The position numbers and the translations under genes are program-made. Shown here piece after piece: positions 42,854 to 51,593 of a stretch of 64,000 bases of DNA. The notes below the pieces were generated by a model. That model was given only the letters and a program-made list of their open reading frames with translations, was not told the DNA's origin and made no database searches. The stretch lies in contig NZ_MLQR01000030.1 in assembly GCF_001866005.1 (NCBI RefSeq), positions 1-64,000 on the forward strand, in the 5' to 3' direction. The DNA comes from Anaerobacillus alkalilacustris (GTDB lineage Bacteria; Bacillota; Bacilli; Bacillales; Anaerobacillaceae). Every line of letters starts with the position of its first letter. Within the stretch, counting starts at the first letter, position 1.

Positions 42854-43072
42854 TCAACGCTTGAATGTTATATCTGATAACTTAACCTCTTTTAGCTTTT
42901 CATCTAATTTCACTACCGCTATTGGGTACGCAATTACTCCGCCAGAATGACCACCTATCATAGGTGAAGGGTCTAATACGTGCGAATACTGAAATACGCC
43001 TATAAATTCAGCTTCTAATAATTCGTTTTCTAATAATTCGTTTTTTATATTCACGTAACAGTCTTTATCCAT
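42854..43072 (-). CDS. Hypothetical early protein
   Basis: 72 residues: YVNIKNELLENELLEAEFIGVFQYS. A short tandem LLENELLE duplication near the start. AAAGGTGAG upstream. Not recognised. Confidence 0.6.
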   Translation of the reverse strand: MDKDCYVNIKNELLENELLEAEFIGVFQYSHVLDPSPMIGGHSGGVIAYPIAVVKLDEKLKEVKLSDITFKR

Positions 43073-43097
43073 AATCTCACCTTTCTTTTGGTTTGTA

Positions 43098-43292
43098 CTA
43101 CGAACTAGGTATTTGAACGTCTTTCATTTGTTCAAATCTTATCTGTGACCTATCCCCACTTTCATATGACTTAACAAGATGTTTTATAAATGTAGTGTTA
43201 ATTACAGCTTGTGGATGCGGTATAGCTTCCCAATAAGGTATTAAATCTTTTATCCGTTCAACTTCTGTTTTCCATTCTTCTTCCGTTGTCAT
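43098..43292 (-). CDS. Hypothetical early protein
   Basis: 64 residues with AAAGGGTGAT upstream. Starts MTTEEEWKTEVERIKDLIPY. Not recognised. Confidence 0.6.
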   Translation of the reverse strand: MTTEEEWKTEVERIKDLIPYWEAIPHPQAVINTTFIKHLVKSYESGDRSQIRFEQMKDVQIPSS

Positions 43293-43325
43293 TTGATCAC
43301 CCTTTCGTTTGCGTCGTAGTTTCGC

Positions 43326-43565
43326 TCAAAACAAACTCAGCTGCTCAAAACCCTGTATTTGTTCAAACTTCTCTTCTATTACTTCCTCTTCGGTTCGTTC
43401 AAACAAATTAGCCTTTAATATTGCGAAATGTGCTTTTTCATTTTTAATATGAAGATAGTAAACATAAACATATTTGCTTTTATTGCTTAATGATTTAATA
43501 AAATAATCCTGTCCTTTTTCTACTAGTTGGCAGGTACCTGTATTGGTGCAAGTTGCCTTAACCAA
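43326..43565 (-). CDS. Hypothetical early protein
   Basis: About 79 residues from TTG 43565 behind AAAAGGGG at the end of the exonuclease gene. VKATCTNTGTCQLVEKGQDYFIKSL; two cysteines but no clear finger. Not recognised. Confidence 0.55.
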   Translation of the reverse strand: MVKATCTNTGTCQLVEKGQDYFIKSLSNKSKYVYVYYLHIKNEKAHFAILKANLFERTEEEVIEEKFEQIQGFEQLSLF

Positions 43566-44814
43566 TTCTGTACATCCCCTTTTCAATAGATGCAATTAAA
43601 GTTTTGAAACCTAATGTTTTAAACGTGTTAATCAACACCGATTTCTTTAAGTTAACCTTCATATCATCCAGTGATGATATTTTTAACAGGTCCTTAGTAT
43701 CACACCGGATCATGGCTAACTGTTTGCTTAAAAATGTTAGTTCTCTGCCTTCTTTTAGCTTTGATACATATCTCTTAAACTCAGAGTCTTTTAACTCATC
43801 TAGTTTTTCATAAAGAGTTTCTAAGCAACCGTATCTAGCTATTAACGGGTATGCTGCCTTTTCTCCTACTCCTGGACACCCTGGTATATTATCTGATTTA
43901 TCTCCAAGGAGTGCTTTACAATCTGCCCACTGATCAGGTGCTACATTCCATTGTTTCATTAAATGTTGTGGTGTAATGGTGTGTTCCCTATTGCTTTTAC
44001 TTATAAGCTGACTTGTATTCTCTGACAATAGTTGAAATAAGTCTTTATCATTGGAAATTATCCCGACTACTGATTGCCCTTTTTCTCGTCTCCATATAGC
44101 ATTAATGCTTCCTATTACATCATCTGCTTCTATCTCTTTATGTGAATATTGAGCAATACCTAATTCAGAAAAAAGTTTCTGAGCAGTCGTAAACTGTTGT
44201 TTTAACTCTGGTTCCGTTTCTTTTCGATTAGCCTTATAATCTGGATAGATTTTTCTTCTAAACGTATTTTCACGTCCTTCATCCCAAGCAATAGCAAGGT
44301 GAGACGGATTTGATCTACTTATTAAATCCAATATTTTTTGAGCCATAATATAAACTGCATTAGTATAAAGACCATCATGCCTTTTTAACATGCTCTTCTT
44401 CGTTGCGTGAAAAGCAGTTGCAAGTACATTGCTTCCATCTATTAAAATGAGACGTTCAACCTTTTTAAAAGATGGTGGGACTGCTTTAATATTTGGTTTA
44501 TATATAGTTGATATTGAGAAATCTTTTATTTCTACTAACACTTTCTCTTGCATATGTTGTGATATATCATTTTCTATTTCTTTAAGACGAACAACAAAAT
44601 CTCCAACCTTCATAATGCTTTTGGCATTTTTCTGACTATCGATTTTGATCATGAACTTCTTGTTAATAATGCTAATTTCACTTACTGTTTGGTCACCTGT
44701 GAAACGCTTTTCTAATTGAAGTATTAAACTTTGAAAGGAAGCCCTTGTTGCTTTGCCTAATTCAGTGTCCGGAAGTATAACCATACAAATGTTTTCTTCA
44801 TAATTTTTTGGCAC
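43558..44814 (-). CDS. 5'-3' exonuclease of the FEN/Pol I type with an extra N-terminal domain
   Basis: 418 residues. Residues about 122-418 are a FEN nuclease: LILIDGSNVL (first Asp), AIAWDEGRENTFRRKIYPDYKANR (arch and DNA contacts), EIEADDVIG, IISNDKDLFQLL and the helix-hairpin-helix DNIPGCPGVGEKAAYPLI. The first 120 residues are an added domain of unknown type (VILPDTELGKATRASFQSLI). Removes flaps/primers in phage replication. GTG start with AAAGGTG. Confidence 0.88.
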   Translation of the reverse strand: MPKNYEENICMVILPDTELGKATRASFQSLILQLEKRFTGDQTVSEISIINKKFMIKIDSQKNAKSIMKVGDFVVRLKEIENDISQHMQEKVLVEIKDFSISTIYKPNIKAVPPSFKKVERLILIDGSNVLATAFHATKKSMLKRHDGLYTNAVYIMAQKILDLISRSNPSHLAIAWDEGRENTFRRKIYPDYKANRKETEPELKQQFTTAQKLFSELGIAQYSHKEIEADDVIGSINAIWRREKGQSVVGIISNDKDLFQLLSENTSQLISKSNREHTITPQHLMKQWNVAPDQWADCKALLGDKSDNIPGCPGVGEKAAYPLIARYGCLETLYEKLDELKDSEFKRYVSKLKEGRELTFLSKQLAMIRCDTKDLLKISSLDDMKVNLKKSVLINTFKTLGFKTLIASIEKGMYRIG

Positions 44815-44901
44815 ATAAACACCTTTGGCGATTAGAAACCACCTACTTCCACTGGATATATTTTAATAAACTAGTTATACTTGAAATAAGGAAAAATTTT
44901 C

Positions 44902-45078
44902 TTAGCTGACCTTTTCACACTGCAATGTGAGAGGTCTTTTTATTTTTAGAACAAGAACTGCTTCGTGTGAAAACTCCCATAATTCAGATTCGCATATCGG
45001 ACATACATTTAATTCTCTGTTTTTTTCGACTGCAAAAGCTTCGTCGCATTCTTCGCAGCTATAAACATCCATATTCAC
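44902..45078 (-). CDS. Small zinc-ribbon protein
   Basis: About 58 residues from GTG 45078 behind AAAGGAG. CEECDEAF and CPICESEL form a four-cysteine ribbon. Its upstream gap holds the multi-hairpin region 45188-45300. Confidence 0.65.
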   Translation of the reverse strand: MNMDVYSCEECDEAFAVEKNRELNVCPICESELWEFSHEAVLVLKIKRPLTLQCEKVS

Positions 45079-45187
45079 TGTTTTGCTCCTTTCCATATAA
45101 ATTGGCATCCATATTTTCAGCTATCACAATGAGAATGTTGGCATCATTCAAATCGTGTGTTATTAAGATATATATTCACATCCTTTC

Positions 45188-45300
45188 CGGTGACGGATAC
45201 CGACTCACCGTTGAAACAGCGATTAGCTTATGTAATTTTCTAGGTTGTGGTCGGGGGCGGCCCTTAAATCGCTGTCTCAACGAAAGGCCGATAGCCTTTC
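45188..45300. ncRNA. Tandem three-hairpin structure
   Basis: On the plus strand: CGGTGA...TCACCG (45188-45210), then a long stem CGTTGAAACAGCGATTA with TAAATCGCTGTCTCAACG (45209-45225/45265-45282) around a G-rich loop, then GAAAGGC CGATA GCCTTTC (45282-45300). The hairpins abut with shared base pairs. The 238-base gap 45109-45346 has no gene. Possible structured RNA or DNA site; strand unclear. Confidence 0.5.
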
Positions 45301-45346
45301 AGACTTGCATTATGTAGATCTAGTTGATAAAATATAATTACTCTTG

Positions 45347-45715
45347 TTATACGGCTTTAAAAGCTATGGCAGTAAGTGTTGGCGCACTTGCTGTTTTTTC
45401 TATTTTCGGACCATTTTTTCGTTGGAAATTAACTCTTATTAATGTTACTTGTTCAGCTAATTTGAAAAATATTTCAGCTTCTAATGAATTACCTTTTCCC
45501 TCTAAAAAATCTCCACGTTTAACTAATGCTTCAACAATCATTTCCATTTCCATACCGTCTAGTTCAACGTCTTTACCCAGGTTAAATACTTTGGTAGACA
45601 TAATCTCAAATAGACGTTTTGAGAATCCGTTAAGCTCCTTTTTATAGGAATGAATAGCATTAAGGATTCTTCCAAAATTGATAGAATTGAATGGTTTAAG
45701 AGTTTTTTCCTTCAT
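45347..45715 (-). CDS. Hypothetical early protein
   Basis: 122 residues, AAAGGAG nine bases upstream. Contains MEMEMIVEALVKRGDFLEGKG and EAEIFFKLAEQVTLI, helical. Not recognised. Confidence 0.6.
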   Translation of the reverse strand: MKEKTLKPFNSINFGRILNAIHSYKKELNGFSKRLFEIMSTKVFNLGKDVELDGMEMEMIVEALVKRGDFLEGKGNSLEAEIFFKLAEQVTLIRVNFQRKNGPKIEKTASAPTLTAIAFKAV

Positions 45716-45827
45716 TTGTCATGTCTCCTTTAACATCATTAGAATAATTAAATATGATTGCATAATCATAAGGTGTTTTTGCTTCTTTTATTGCTTGCCA
45801 TAATTGGTTGATTAATTGTTGAGTCAT
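45696..45827 (-). CDS. Small early protein (43 residues)
   Basis: ATG 45827. Starts MTQQLINQLWQAIKEAKTPY. Its frame runs through the ribosome site of the next gene and overlaps it by 20 bases, suggesting coupling. Confidence 0.5.
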   Translation of the reverse strand: MTQQLINQLWQAIKEAKTPYDYAIIFNYSNDVKGDMTNEGKNS

Positions 45828-45829
45828 TT

Positions 45830-46087
45830 TTACCCCGTTAATAATTGTGATATTACTTCTAAACTTTTCATTACAATTGATTGATCAACTCCAGACAATG
45901 CTGCAATCATAATGTCTTTTGCACTAGTTGTGTTCATCCACTCAATGAATGTTTGCACATCCATTTGTTTCTTGTTATTTTCGAATTTGCTAATACAACT
46001 ACGAGAACGATGTAATTTCAATGCTAGTTCCTCTTGTGATAGTCCATTTCGTTCCCTCGCCGCTCGCAACAAAGCGCCAAGGTTCAC
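45830..46087 (-). CDS. XRE-family DNA-binding protein
   Basis: About 85 residues from GTG 46087 behind AGGGGTGAGGAG. Helix-turn-helix: LLRAARERNGLSQEELALKLHRSRSCISKFE. A third phage regulator inside the early operon. Confidence 0.72.
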   Translation of the reverse strand: MNLGALLRAARERNGLSQEELALKLHRSRSCISKFENNKKQMDVQTFIEWMNTTSAKDIMIAALSGVDQSIVMKSLEVISQLLTG

Positions 46088-46226
46088 TTTCTCCTCACCC
46101 CTTTGTTTCTGATCTGGAACTGTTCTAACCAAGAACAGAAATTGAATTATTATTTAATTAAAATAAAATTGTAAGAACTCTTTTCATTTAATGCTTGTCC
46201 ACCTAGGGGGAACTCCCCCATTTCCA

Positions 46227-46373
46227 TCATACTTTGCTTTGTTTCTCTGCTTCTTTGGCCATTCTCTCTGCTCGTTTACGTTCAGCAATAATGCGACGAG
46301 CATCATCAATGAAGCAGGACAAAAATCTTTTTGATTGCTCAGCGTCTAAAATAATTTTTACTCCCAATCGCAT
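46227..46373 (-). CDS. Small charged early protein (48 residues)
   Basis: ATG 46373 closely after AAGGGGTGA. Starts MRLGVKIILDAEQSKRFLSC; helical with KRAERMAKEAEK. A GGGGG/CCCCC hairpin lies at 46206-46219 downstream. Confidence 0.5.
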   Translation of the reverse strand: MRLGVKIILDAEQSKRFLSCFIDDARRIIAERKRAERMAKEAEKQSKV

Positions 46374-46421
46374 TCACCCCTTTTGACCTGAGTACATTAA
46401 TATATGCAATACACTGATTGT

Positions 46422-46592
46422 CTAAAAACACTTAGTTATAGAGCGGTTTTTAAATTTTTTCATTAATAATGCTTTTCTAATTACGCGAATATCACCAGCA
46501 TAGTAAGTGTATTTTTCACCTGAAATGTTCCCAACAAACTTGTAATTAAATTTGCCATCTAACGTTGCTGTTGTTCGTGAGAGACATTTCAT
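46422..46592 (-). CDS. Small early protein (56 residues)
   Basis: ATG 46592, GGAAAGGAA upstream at the end of the preceding gene. Starts MKCLSRTTATLDGKFNYKFV. Not recognised. Confidence 0.5.
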   Translation of the reverse strand: MKCLSRTTATLDGKFNYKFVGNISGEKYTYYAGDIRVIRKALLMKKFKNRSITKCF

Positions 46593-46594
46593 GT

Positions 46595-47182
46595 TTATTC
46601 AATTCCTTTCCATTCTTTGTAATGGTCAATGATTTCTTCTTTGACTGCTTCCCAGTGTTTATCATTTAAACGTGAGTGAGGCTTGAAAGTTATAAAGTCA
46701 AACCAAGACATATTTGTATGGCCTTCTAAATTATGGCTTAGCAATAAAGCCCCTTCTGATTTCCAAAGGTCATAGCATAAGGAACCAGGAGCAAATGAAT
46801 AAGTATCATTAAATTTCTCTACAAGGTTTTTAGAAACAAAGCTTTTAGTATGACCTGTTAAGTGAACATAAAATTCAATGGCTTTCTTACGGGTCAGTTT
46901 TTTCTTATCTTCACGTTTCATCTGTTTCATACAATTATCAATTTCATTGCCTTCAATTAAGCCTTCTAAAGCTGTTTCTTTAAAGAAAAATGAAATTTGA
47001 TATTTTTCATTGTGGTAAGGACAGGTGCTATCAAATTTGAAGTTAGGATAGGGTTTAACACCTTCATAGGCCCAGACACCTTCACTTTCACATTTACCTG
47101 TAGTTGCATAAATGGTCCACACTCGACCTTTTACATAAATGACTTTGTCAAATAAATCATTTAATTCAAGTTGATTAGACAT
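46595..47182 (-). CDS. Hypothetical early protein (195 residues)
   Basis: ATG 47182 with AAGGAG nine bases upstream. Mixed fold; includes KKLTRKKAIEFYVHLTGHTK. Directly after the Cro-like gene, so among the first genes expressed. Family not recognised; early anti-host or anti-repressor roles are possible but unsupported. Confidence 0.6.
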   Translation of the reverse strand: MSNQLELNDLFDKVIYVKGRVWTIYATTGKCESEGVWAYEGVKPYPNFKFDSTCPYHNEKYQISFFFKETALEGLIEGNEIDNCMKQMKREDKKKLTRKKAIEFYVHLTGHTKSFVSKNLVEKFNDTYSFAPGSLCYDLWKSEGALLLSHNLEGHTNMSWFDFITFKPHSRLNDKHWEAVKEEIIDHYKEWKGIE

Positions 47183-47209
47183 TAGTTTCAACTCCTTATT
47201 ATCAATTCA

Positions 47210-47437
47210 TCATGTTGCTATTCCAACAACATTGTTACCAAAAAAATTTTCAATGTTACAACGTAGTTCAAACGCTAGTAAAGGCAAGTGATCAGCCTTA
47301 AATGAATATTCACCTCTTTCGTACTTCATATAAGTAGAAGCATTTTTAAATCCTAGTTTGATTGCCATATCTTGAAGAGATATGTTTAATTCTTTTCGTC
47401 TTTGTTTTATAAAATCGAGATTTAAAGTTTTCATCAT
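47210..47437 (-). CDS. Cro-type XRE regulator
   Basis: 75 residues, helix-turn-helix LQDMAIKLGFKNASTYMKYE. First gene of the leftward early operon, divergent from the CI-type repressor across four operators, so it fills the Cro position. ATG 47437 or 47434 follows AAGGAG. Confidence 0.82.
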   Translation of the reverse strand: MMKTLNLDFIKQRRKELNISLQDMAIKLGFKNASTYMKYERGEYSFKADHLPLLAFELRCNIENFFGNNVVGIAT

Positions 47438-47451
47438 TTTCTCCTTTTTTT

Positions 47452-47587
47452 GTTGTTATATCAGCAACTTAACCTAAGTATATGTTGTTAATTTAGCAAA
47501 GTCAAGTTTTTTTGTTGTTGATTTAGCAAAATTATTTTTTCTTATATAGAAAAATGATAAAATTGATTTGTTGCTAATATAGAAAAG
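47452..47587. promoter_or_regulatory. Lysis-lysogeny control region: divergent promoters and four operators
   Basis: Operators like GTTGTTNATTTAGCAAA at 47452-47468, 47484-47501, 47514-47531 and 47570-47587. The leftward promoter is TTGACT-N17-TATACT (47505-47477) with operator 2 in its spacer. The rightward promoter is probably TTGATT-N18-TTATAT beginning about 47518, with operator 3 on its -35. Standard repressor/Cro switch layout. Confidence 0.8.
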
Positions 47588-47598
47588 TGGTGGTTAGT

Positions 47599-47949
47599 AT
47601 GGGTAAAAGTACACCAAATAGAGTTAAACATTTAAGAAATAAACATAATTTATCCTTAAGAGAATTAGAAAAGCGAACGGGAATTAATTATAGTGTCATT
47701 AGTAGAATTGAATCTGGTGACCGACCTTTAAATGACAATGAGTTGAAAATATTTGCTGATTTATTTGATGTATCTGTAGACTACCTTATTGGCAGAACTG
47801 ATGAACCAGTAGTAAAAGATAATAACCCTATCAACATCTCTTTCCGGGATGGTGGAGAGGAAATAACAGAAGAAGAAGCTGAATACTTAGAACAGCAACT
47901 TAAACAATTTAGGGAGCTGCGAAAGAAGTTTCAGCAGAATAATGAGTAG
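47599..47949 (+). CDS. CI-type phage repressor (XRE family)
   Basis: About 116 residues from ATG 47599. Helix-turn-helix LSLRELEKRTGINYSVISRIESG and a short acidic C-terminal part. Lacks a cleavable serine-peptidase domain, so derepression probably depends on the ImmA-type peptidase at 50976. Confidence 0.85.
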   Translation: MGKSTPNRVKHLRNKHNLSLRELEKRTGINYSVISRIESGDRPLNDNELKIFADLFDVSVDYLIGRTDEPVVKDNNPINISFRDGGEEITEEEAEYLEQQLKQFRELRKKFQQNNE

Positions 47950-47979
47950 TAAATACAATTATTGGAGGTATTTAACGAT

Positions 47980-48246
47980 ATGACGGAACATTTACTACAA
48001 AAAATTATAAAGAAACTAGACAATATTGATAAAAAAGTGAATGAAATTGAAACTACTATGGCTACTAAAGATGATATTAAAAGATTGGAAGCTTCAATCA
48101 ATAGCCAACACATCGAAAATATCAATTCTGATGATCTAATTCTACGCAATTTAGACGAAATAAAAGAAAGTGTCCGTTACGTCAATCGTAAGATAGCAGA
48201 TACCGAACTCGATGTGCATACGATGAAAAAAGCACTTAAACAATAA
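47980..48246 (+). CDS. Small coiled-coil lysogeny-module protein
   Basis: About 88 residues from ATG 47980 (GGAGGT). Coiled coil: LDNIDKKVNEIETTMATKDDIKRLE. Same transcript as the repressor. Function unknown. Confidence 0.65.
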   Translation: MTEHLLQKIIKKLDNIDKKVNEIETTMATKDDIKRLEASINSQHIENINSDDLILRNLDEIKESVRYVNRKIADTELDVHTMKKALKQ

Positions 48247-48287
48247 AGCATAAAGCGTAGAAATTTCAACAAGAGGATAAATTCAAC

Positions 48288-48322
48288 AAGACACGCAACT
48301 ATATTTTTGCGTGTCTTTTTAA
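48288..48322 (+). terminator. Terminator of the repressor operon
   Basis: AAGACACGCAA...TTGCGTGTCTT followed by TTT. Confidence 0.85.
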
Positions 48323-48344
48323 TTGACCAAAAGGGGGAAATTTG

Positions 48345-48803
48345 ATGTATGGAAGCTTATTCTTTTTAAACACGGTTAGCCCTGATCGGCCAGTAGAAGA
48401 AAAGTATGTAGTCGAAATTGAGGGGCAAGATAGAGTTTCCTTTGTTAAAAAAGAAAATGCAATGCTTTTTTTATTTGATAATGGTGTAAGTACATTTCAA
48501 TATTTCACGAAAGAAATATCAGAATATAAAAATATAAAAAATGTTGCAACGTATGAATTATGGCATATCGAAAACAGAGTTGGTTATGTCCTTTATAATT
48601 ATGAACCTTTTATTGATGAAAATAATCAAGTACAAAAAAGAAAAGCTTATGTTTGGAGGTTTATTGGATTTGGCAAACCTAGTTTTGCTGCTACTAAAGA
48701 AGAGTTAAAAAATAAGGTTATGTCATTAATTTCCGAATATAAAAATGATACTGATAATCGAGGACTAAATGCATATCCTTATTTTACTCAATATTATAGA
48801 TAG
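48345..48803 (+). CDS. Hypothetical lysogeny-module protein
   Basis: About 152 residues from ATG 48345 (GGGGGAAA). Mixed beta protein with ENRVGYVLYNYEPFIDENNQ. Followed after 12 bases by the exonuclease-BRCT gene. Not recognised. Confidence 0.6.
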   Translation: MYGSLFFLNTVSPDRPVEEKYVVEIEGQDRVSFVKKENAMLFLFDNGVSTFQYFTKEISEYKNIKNVATYELWHIENRVGYVLYNYEPFIDENNQVQKRKAYVWRFIGFGKPSFAATKEELKNKVMSLISEYKNDTDNRGLNAYPYFTQYYR

Positions 48804-48815
48804 GGGTAACTTATA

Positions 48816-49781
48816 TTGCACTCATACGATTTTATCGCTATTGATTTTGAAATAGCAAACCATAATTATAGTAGTGCCTGCTCATTAGGAATGGTTTTTG
48901 TAGATGAAAGGAAAATTGTAGATGAAAAGTACTATTTAATTCAACCGCCCAACTTAGAGTTAGATGAAGAGTTTTCAAAAATTCATAGTTTAACACTTGA
49001 TCAATTGAGTACTGCACCTCTTTTTCATGAAGTGTGGGATGAGATTAAGCCTTTTTTCAATGACGACTCTCTTATCATTGCACATAATGCACAATTTGAC
49101 ATGAACACATTGAAAAACTGCTTAATAGAAAACTCTTTAAATGTACCTAACTTTAAATATGTTTGCAGTATTCCTATCAGTACTAGAGCCTGCAGAGGGG
49201 AAGGAATAGGATCTTCTTTAAAAGAACGAACTAAACGTTTTGGTATAACTTTAGATGATCATCATCATGCACTTTCTGATGCGAGAGCTTGTGCGGAATT
49301 GGTAATCAAATGTTTAGAAGTTAAGAAACGCAAAACAATTCATTCTTATTGTAAGACATATTCTAGTATACCAGTAAAATTATTTTCAGATTTGAAAACT
49401 CAATCTACTTTCTTAATACGAGGAAAACGGAAAAAATTTGATAGTGTAAAGATTGCGGAGATTACTCCAACTACCAGTAATATTGATAATAATCATCCTT
49501 TCTATAACCGACTCTTTGTCTTTACTGGTAACTTAGAAACTATTGATAGAAAAAACGCAATGCAAAAAGTTGTTGATGTTGGTGGTATTATTAAAAGTGG
49601 TGTAACAAAAAATACAGACTACATCATTGTCGGTAAACAGGATTTATCAATAGTTGGAAAAGACGGATTAAGTTCAAAGGAACGAAAAGCCTATGAACTT
49701 ATAGAAAAAGGAATTAATATAAAAGTTCTTAATGAAGATCAATTTTTAAAAAACTTAAAATTGATTTCAAATTTAAAATGA
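48816..49781 (+). CDS. DnaQ-like exonuclease fused to a BRCT domain
   Basis: 321 residues. Exonuclease part (1-170): FIAIDFEIAN (D.E), IIAHNAQFDMNTL and the closing HHALSDARACAELV, a DEDDh set. BRCT part (about 225-318): FVFTGNLETIDRKNAMQKVVDVGGII..GVTKNTDYIIVG. This pairing is known for stand-alone proteins like B. subtilis YfhL-type/Pol III epsilon relatives. TTG start with GGGGTAAC. Carried in the lysogeny module, so it may act in the lysogen. Confidence 0.85.
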   Translation: MHSYDFIAIDFEIANHNYSSACSLGMVFVDERKIVDEKYYLIQPPNLELDEEFSKIHSLTLDQLSTAPLFHEVWDEIKPFFNDDSLIIAHNAQFDMNTLKNCLIENSLNVPNFKYVCSIPISTRACRGEGIGSSLKERTKRFGITLDDHHHALSDARACAELVIKCLEVKKRKTIHSYCKTYSSIPVKLFSDLKTQSTFLIRGKRKKFDSVKIAEITPTTSNIDNNHPFYNRLFVFTGNLETIDRKNAMQKVVDVGGIIKSGVTKNTDYIIVGKQDLSIVGKDGLSSKERKAYELIEKGINIKVLNEDQFLKNLKLISNLK

Positions 49782-49783
49782 TT

Positions 49784-49808
49784 TAGTCCAGTGATGGACT
49801 TTTTCTTT
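49784..49808 (+). terminator. Terminator after exonuclease-BRCT gene
   Basis: AGTCCA GTGA TGGACT followed by TTTTCTTTT. Confidence 0.85.
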
Positions 49809-49907
49809 TCGATAGGAAATGTCATTATTTGATAACTTTTGTCGAAAGTATAGCATTTCCTGAGAAATTATGTAAAATCTACTATAATTAACAAAGGAGG
49901 TTTTTAC

Positions 49908-50891
49908 TTGGAAAAGAATAAATTTTATCAAAAAAAATGGTTTGCTTGGGTCTGTCTAATTCTATTAGCTCCAGTTGGTATTTTTTTGATGTGGCGCTAT
50001 AAACATCATAGTGTTCCATTGCGTTCAATTGCCTCAGTAATTTTTGGACTCATTTTTTTAGTAGCTATATTTTCTGATGATACTAATGAAGTCTCTCAAA
50101 ATGAGAGTGACCAAGAAGTGGTTGAAACTACTGGTGAAGTTAATGAACCTATTGAAGAAAATGAAACTACAGAAGTTGAGGAAGATCACACCGAAATTCT
50201 TGAATTCAATGGTGAGATGTCACTTGAAACCGCTGATAGTAATGTAACAGTAAATATTAATTCTAATGTTCCTGATGGCGGAATTTTTGAAGTGACAGTT
50301 GTTAATGGGAACTTTGACGTAGTTAGTGAATTTCTAGAAATTAAAGGAGGGTCTATAAAACACACCTTCGATATTTCCGATTGGCCTGTTGGATACATAT
50401 CTGGAATAGCAAGTCTACGATTTAATTATGAAGAAAATCCACAACCTGAGCATATTAAGGCTATTTATGGTGAAACAGGGGAAAAAATGACTGGAGAGTT
50501 AGTTCAAGAAAATCATTTAGATGGATATAATGGAGTAATTTCCATTGATACTGTACCTTACCCAGACGAAACTACGGTTTTAGCTAAACAATCTGAATTA
50601 TTTGATGAAGCTATTAATGAAATGATTTCCTTAGGTGAAGGAATTATTAAAAGTATTAAACCTATGACAGGTGACGATTGGAAAATTGTTGATGTAGTAA
50701 TTAGTGATGCTTGGTACCACTCGCAAGAGTACGAAAAAGAACGATTTGCAGAACAAGTTGGTAATGCAATCGAAAATATCGTATTAAATAGCGGAAAAGC
50801 TACTGGAACTGTTAGCGTTTATTTTAAAGACGAATATGGTAAAGAAGTTGCTACCCCAAAAATTTTGGGTGGTTATAATATCAAAAGATAA
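49908..50891 (+). CDS. Membrane-anchored hypothetical protein
   Basis: 327 residues, TTG start with GGAGG. Two N-terminal hydrophobic segments (about 11-28 and 38-55), then an acidic linker (Glu/Thr/Val-rich, 58-98) and a surface domain. The segment GYISGIASLRFNYEENPQPEHIKAIYGETGEKMTGE gives no clear family. Its place in the lysogeny module suits a surface or exclusion role (inference). Confidence 0.65.
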   Translation: MEKNKFYQKKWFAWVCLILLAPVGIFLMWRYKHHSVPLRSIASVIFGLIFLVAIFSDDTNEVSQNESDQEVVETTGEVNEPIEENETTEVEEDHTEILEFNGEMSLETADSNVTVNINSNVPDGGIFEVTVVNGNFDVVSEFLEIKGGSIKHTFDISDWPVGYISGIASLRFNYEENPQPEHIKAIYGETGEKMTGELVQENHLDGYNGVISIDTVPYPDETTVLAKQSELFDEAINEMISLGEGIIKSIKPMTGDDWKIVDVVISDAWYHSQEYEKERFAEQVGNAIENIVLNSGKATGTVSVYFKDEYGKEVATPKILGGYNIKR

Positions 50892-50915
50892 AGCCTTTAT
50901 GGCTTTTCTTTTTAT
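50890..50915 (+). terminator. Terminator after membrane protein gene
   Basis: AAAGCC TTTAT GGCTTT followed by TCTTTTTATT. Confidence 0.75.
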
Positions 50916-50975
50916 TTACAAAAAGAACACACATTCGTATAATTAGTTTTAAATAGAAATTTTTGGGGGTTAGTC

Positions 50976-51593
50976 ATGCGCTTTATATCATTGCACGAAG
51001 AAAAACTTACAAAACTTTATCAAAAGAAAGGCATTATTACAGTAAGTGATTTATCCATAAGTAATATTGCTGATAGTTTTAATATTTTGATAAAGTACCA
51101 TCACTTGAACAGCAAATGTTTATACGATAATAATTGTGGTTTAATGTTATTAAAAGAAAATCAACGTATTGAAAATGAACGTGCCGATTTTTTTCATGAA
51201 ATGGCTCATTTTTTCTCACATGTCGGTGATCAACGTAAGATGGTTAAAGATTTTGTCAGATTGCAAGAAAGACAGGCCCATTGGATATCTCTCTACGCTT
51301 CAATGCCAAGATTTATTTTTGAACCAATTTTAAATGAAACTAGATCATTAAAGGAATTGGTAGAAGTGTTTCAGCTTCCAGAAACTATGATTAAAGAAAG
51401 AATAAGAATTATCCGTCAGCAAAATTCCACTCAAAGTTATTATGACAACTTACATCAACAAGAAGACCTGCGAATAAATCGCTCATTACAAAAAGAAAAA
51501 ATCTATGATTCTACTTTAGAAGTATTACAGAAATTAAGCAATCAAGTTGGAGAGGAGAAATTAAGTTATGAAATTCAAAGTCTATTACGATGA
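50976..51593 (+). CDS. ImmA/IrrE-type metallopeptidase
   Basis: 205 residues with the zinc motif HEMAHF (HExxH) near residue 69. ImmA-type proteins cleave phage repressors after DNA damage. It sits 3 kb from the CI-type repressor, so the pair could form the induction switch. GGGGG site upstream. Confidence 0.85.
   Translation: MRFISLHEEKLTKLYQKKGIITVSDLSISNIADSFNILIKYHHLNSKCLYDNNCGLMLLKENQRIENERADFFHEMAHFFSHVGDQRKMVKDFVRLQERQAHWISLYASMPRFIFEPILNETRSLKELVEVFQLPETMIKERIRIIRQQNSTQSYYDNLHQQEDLRINRSLQKEKIYDSTLEVLQKLSNQVGEEKLSYEIQSLLR

Noticed and set aside
46206-46219. GGGGG/CCCCC hairpin as a terminator
   Set aside because: Five-base stem without a T-run on either strand; too weak to call.
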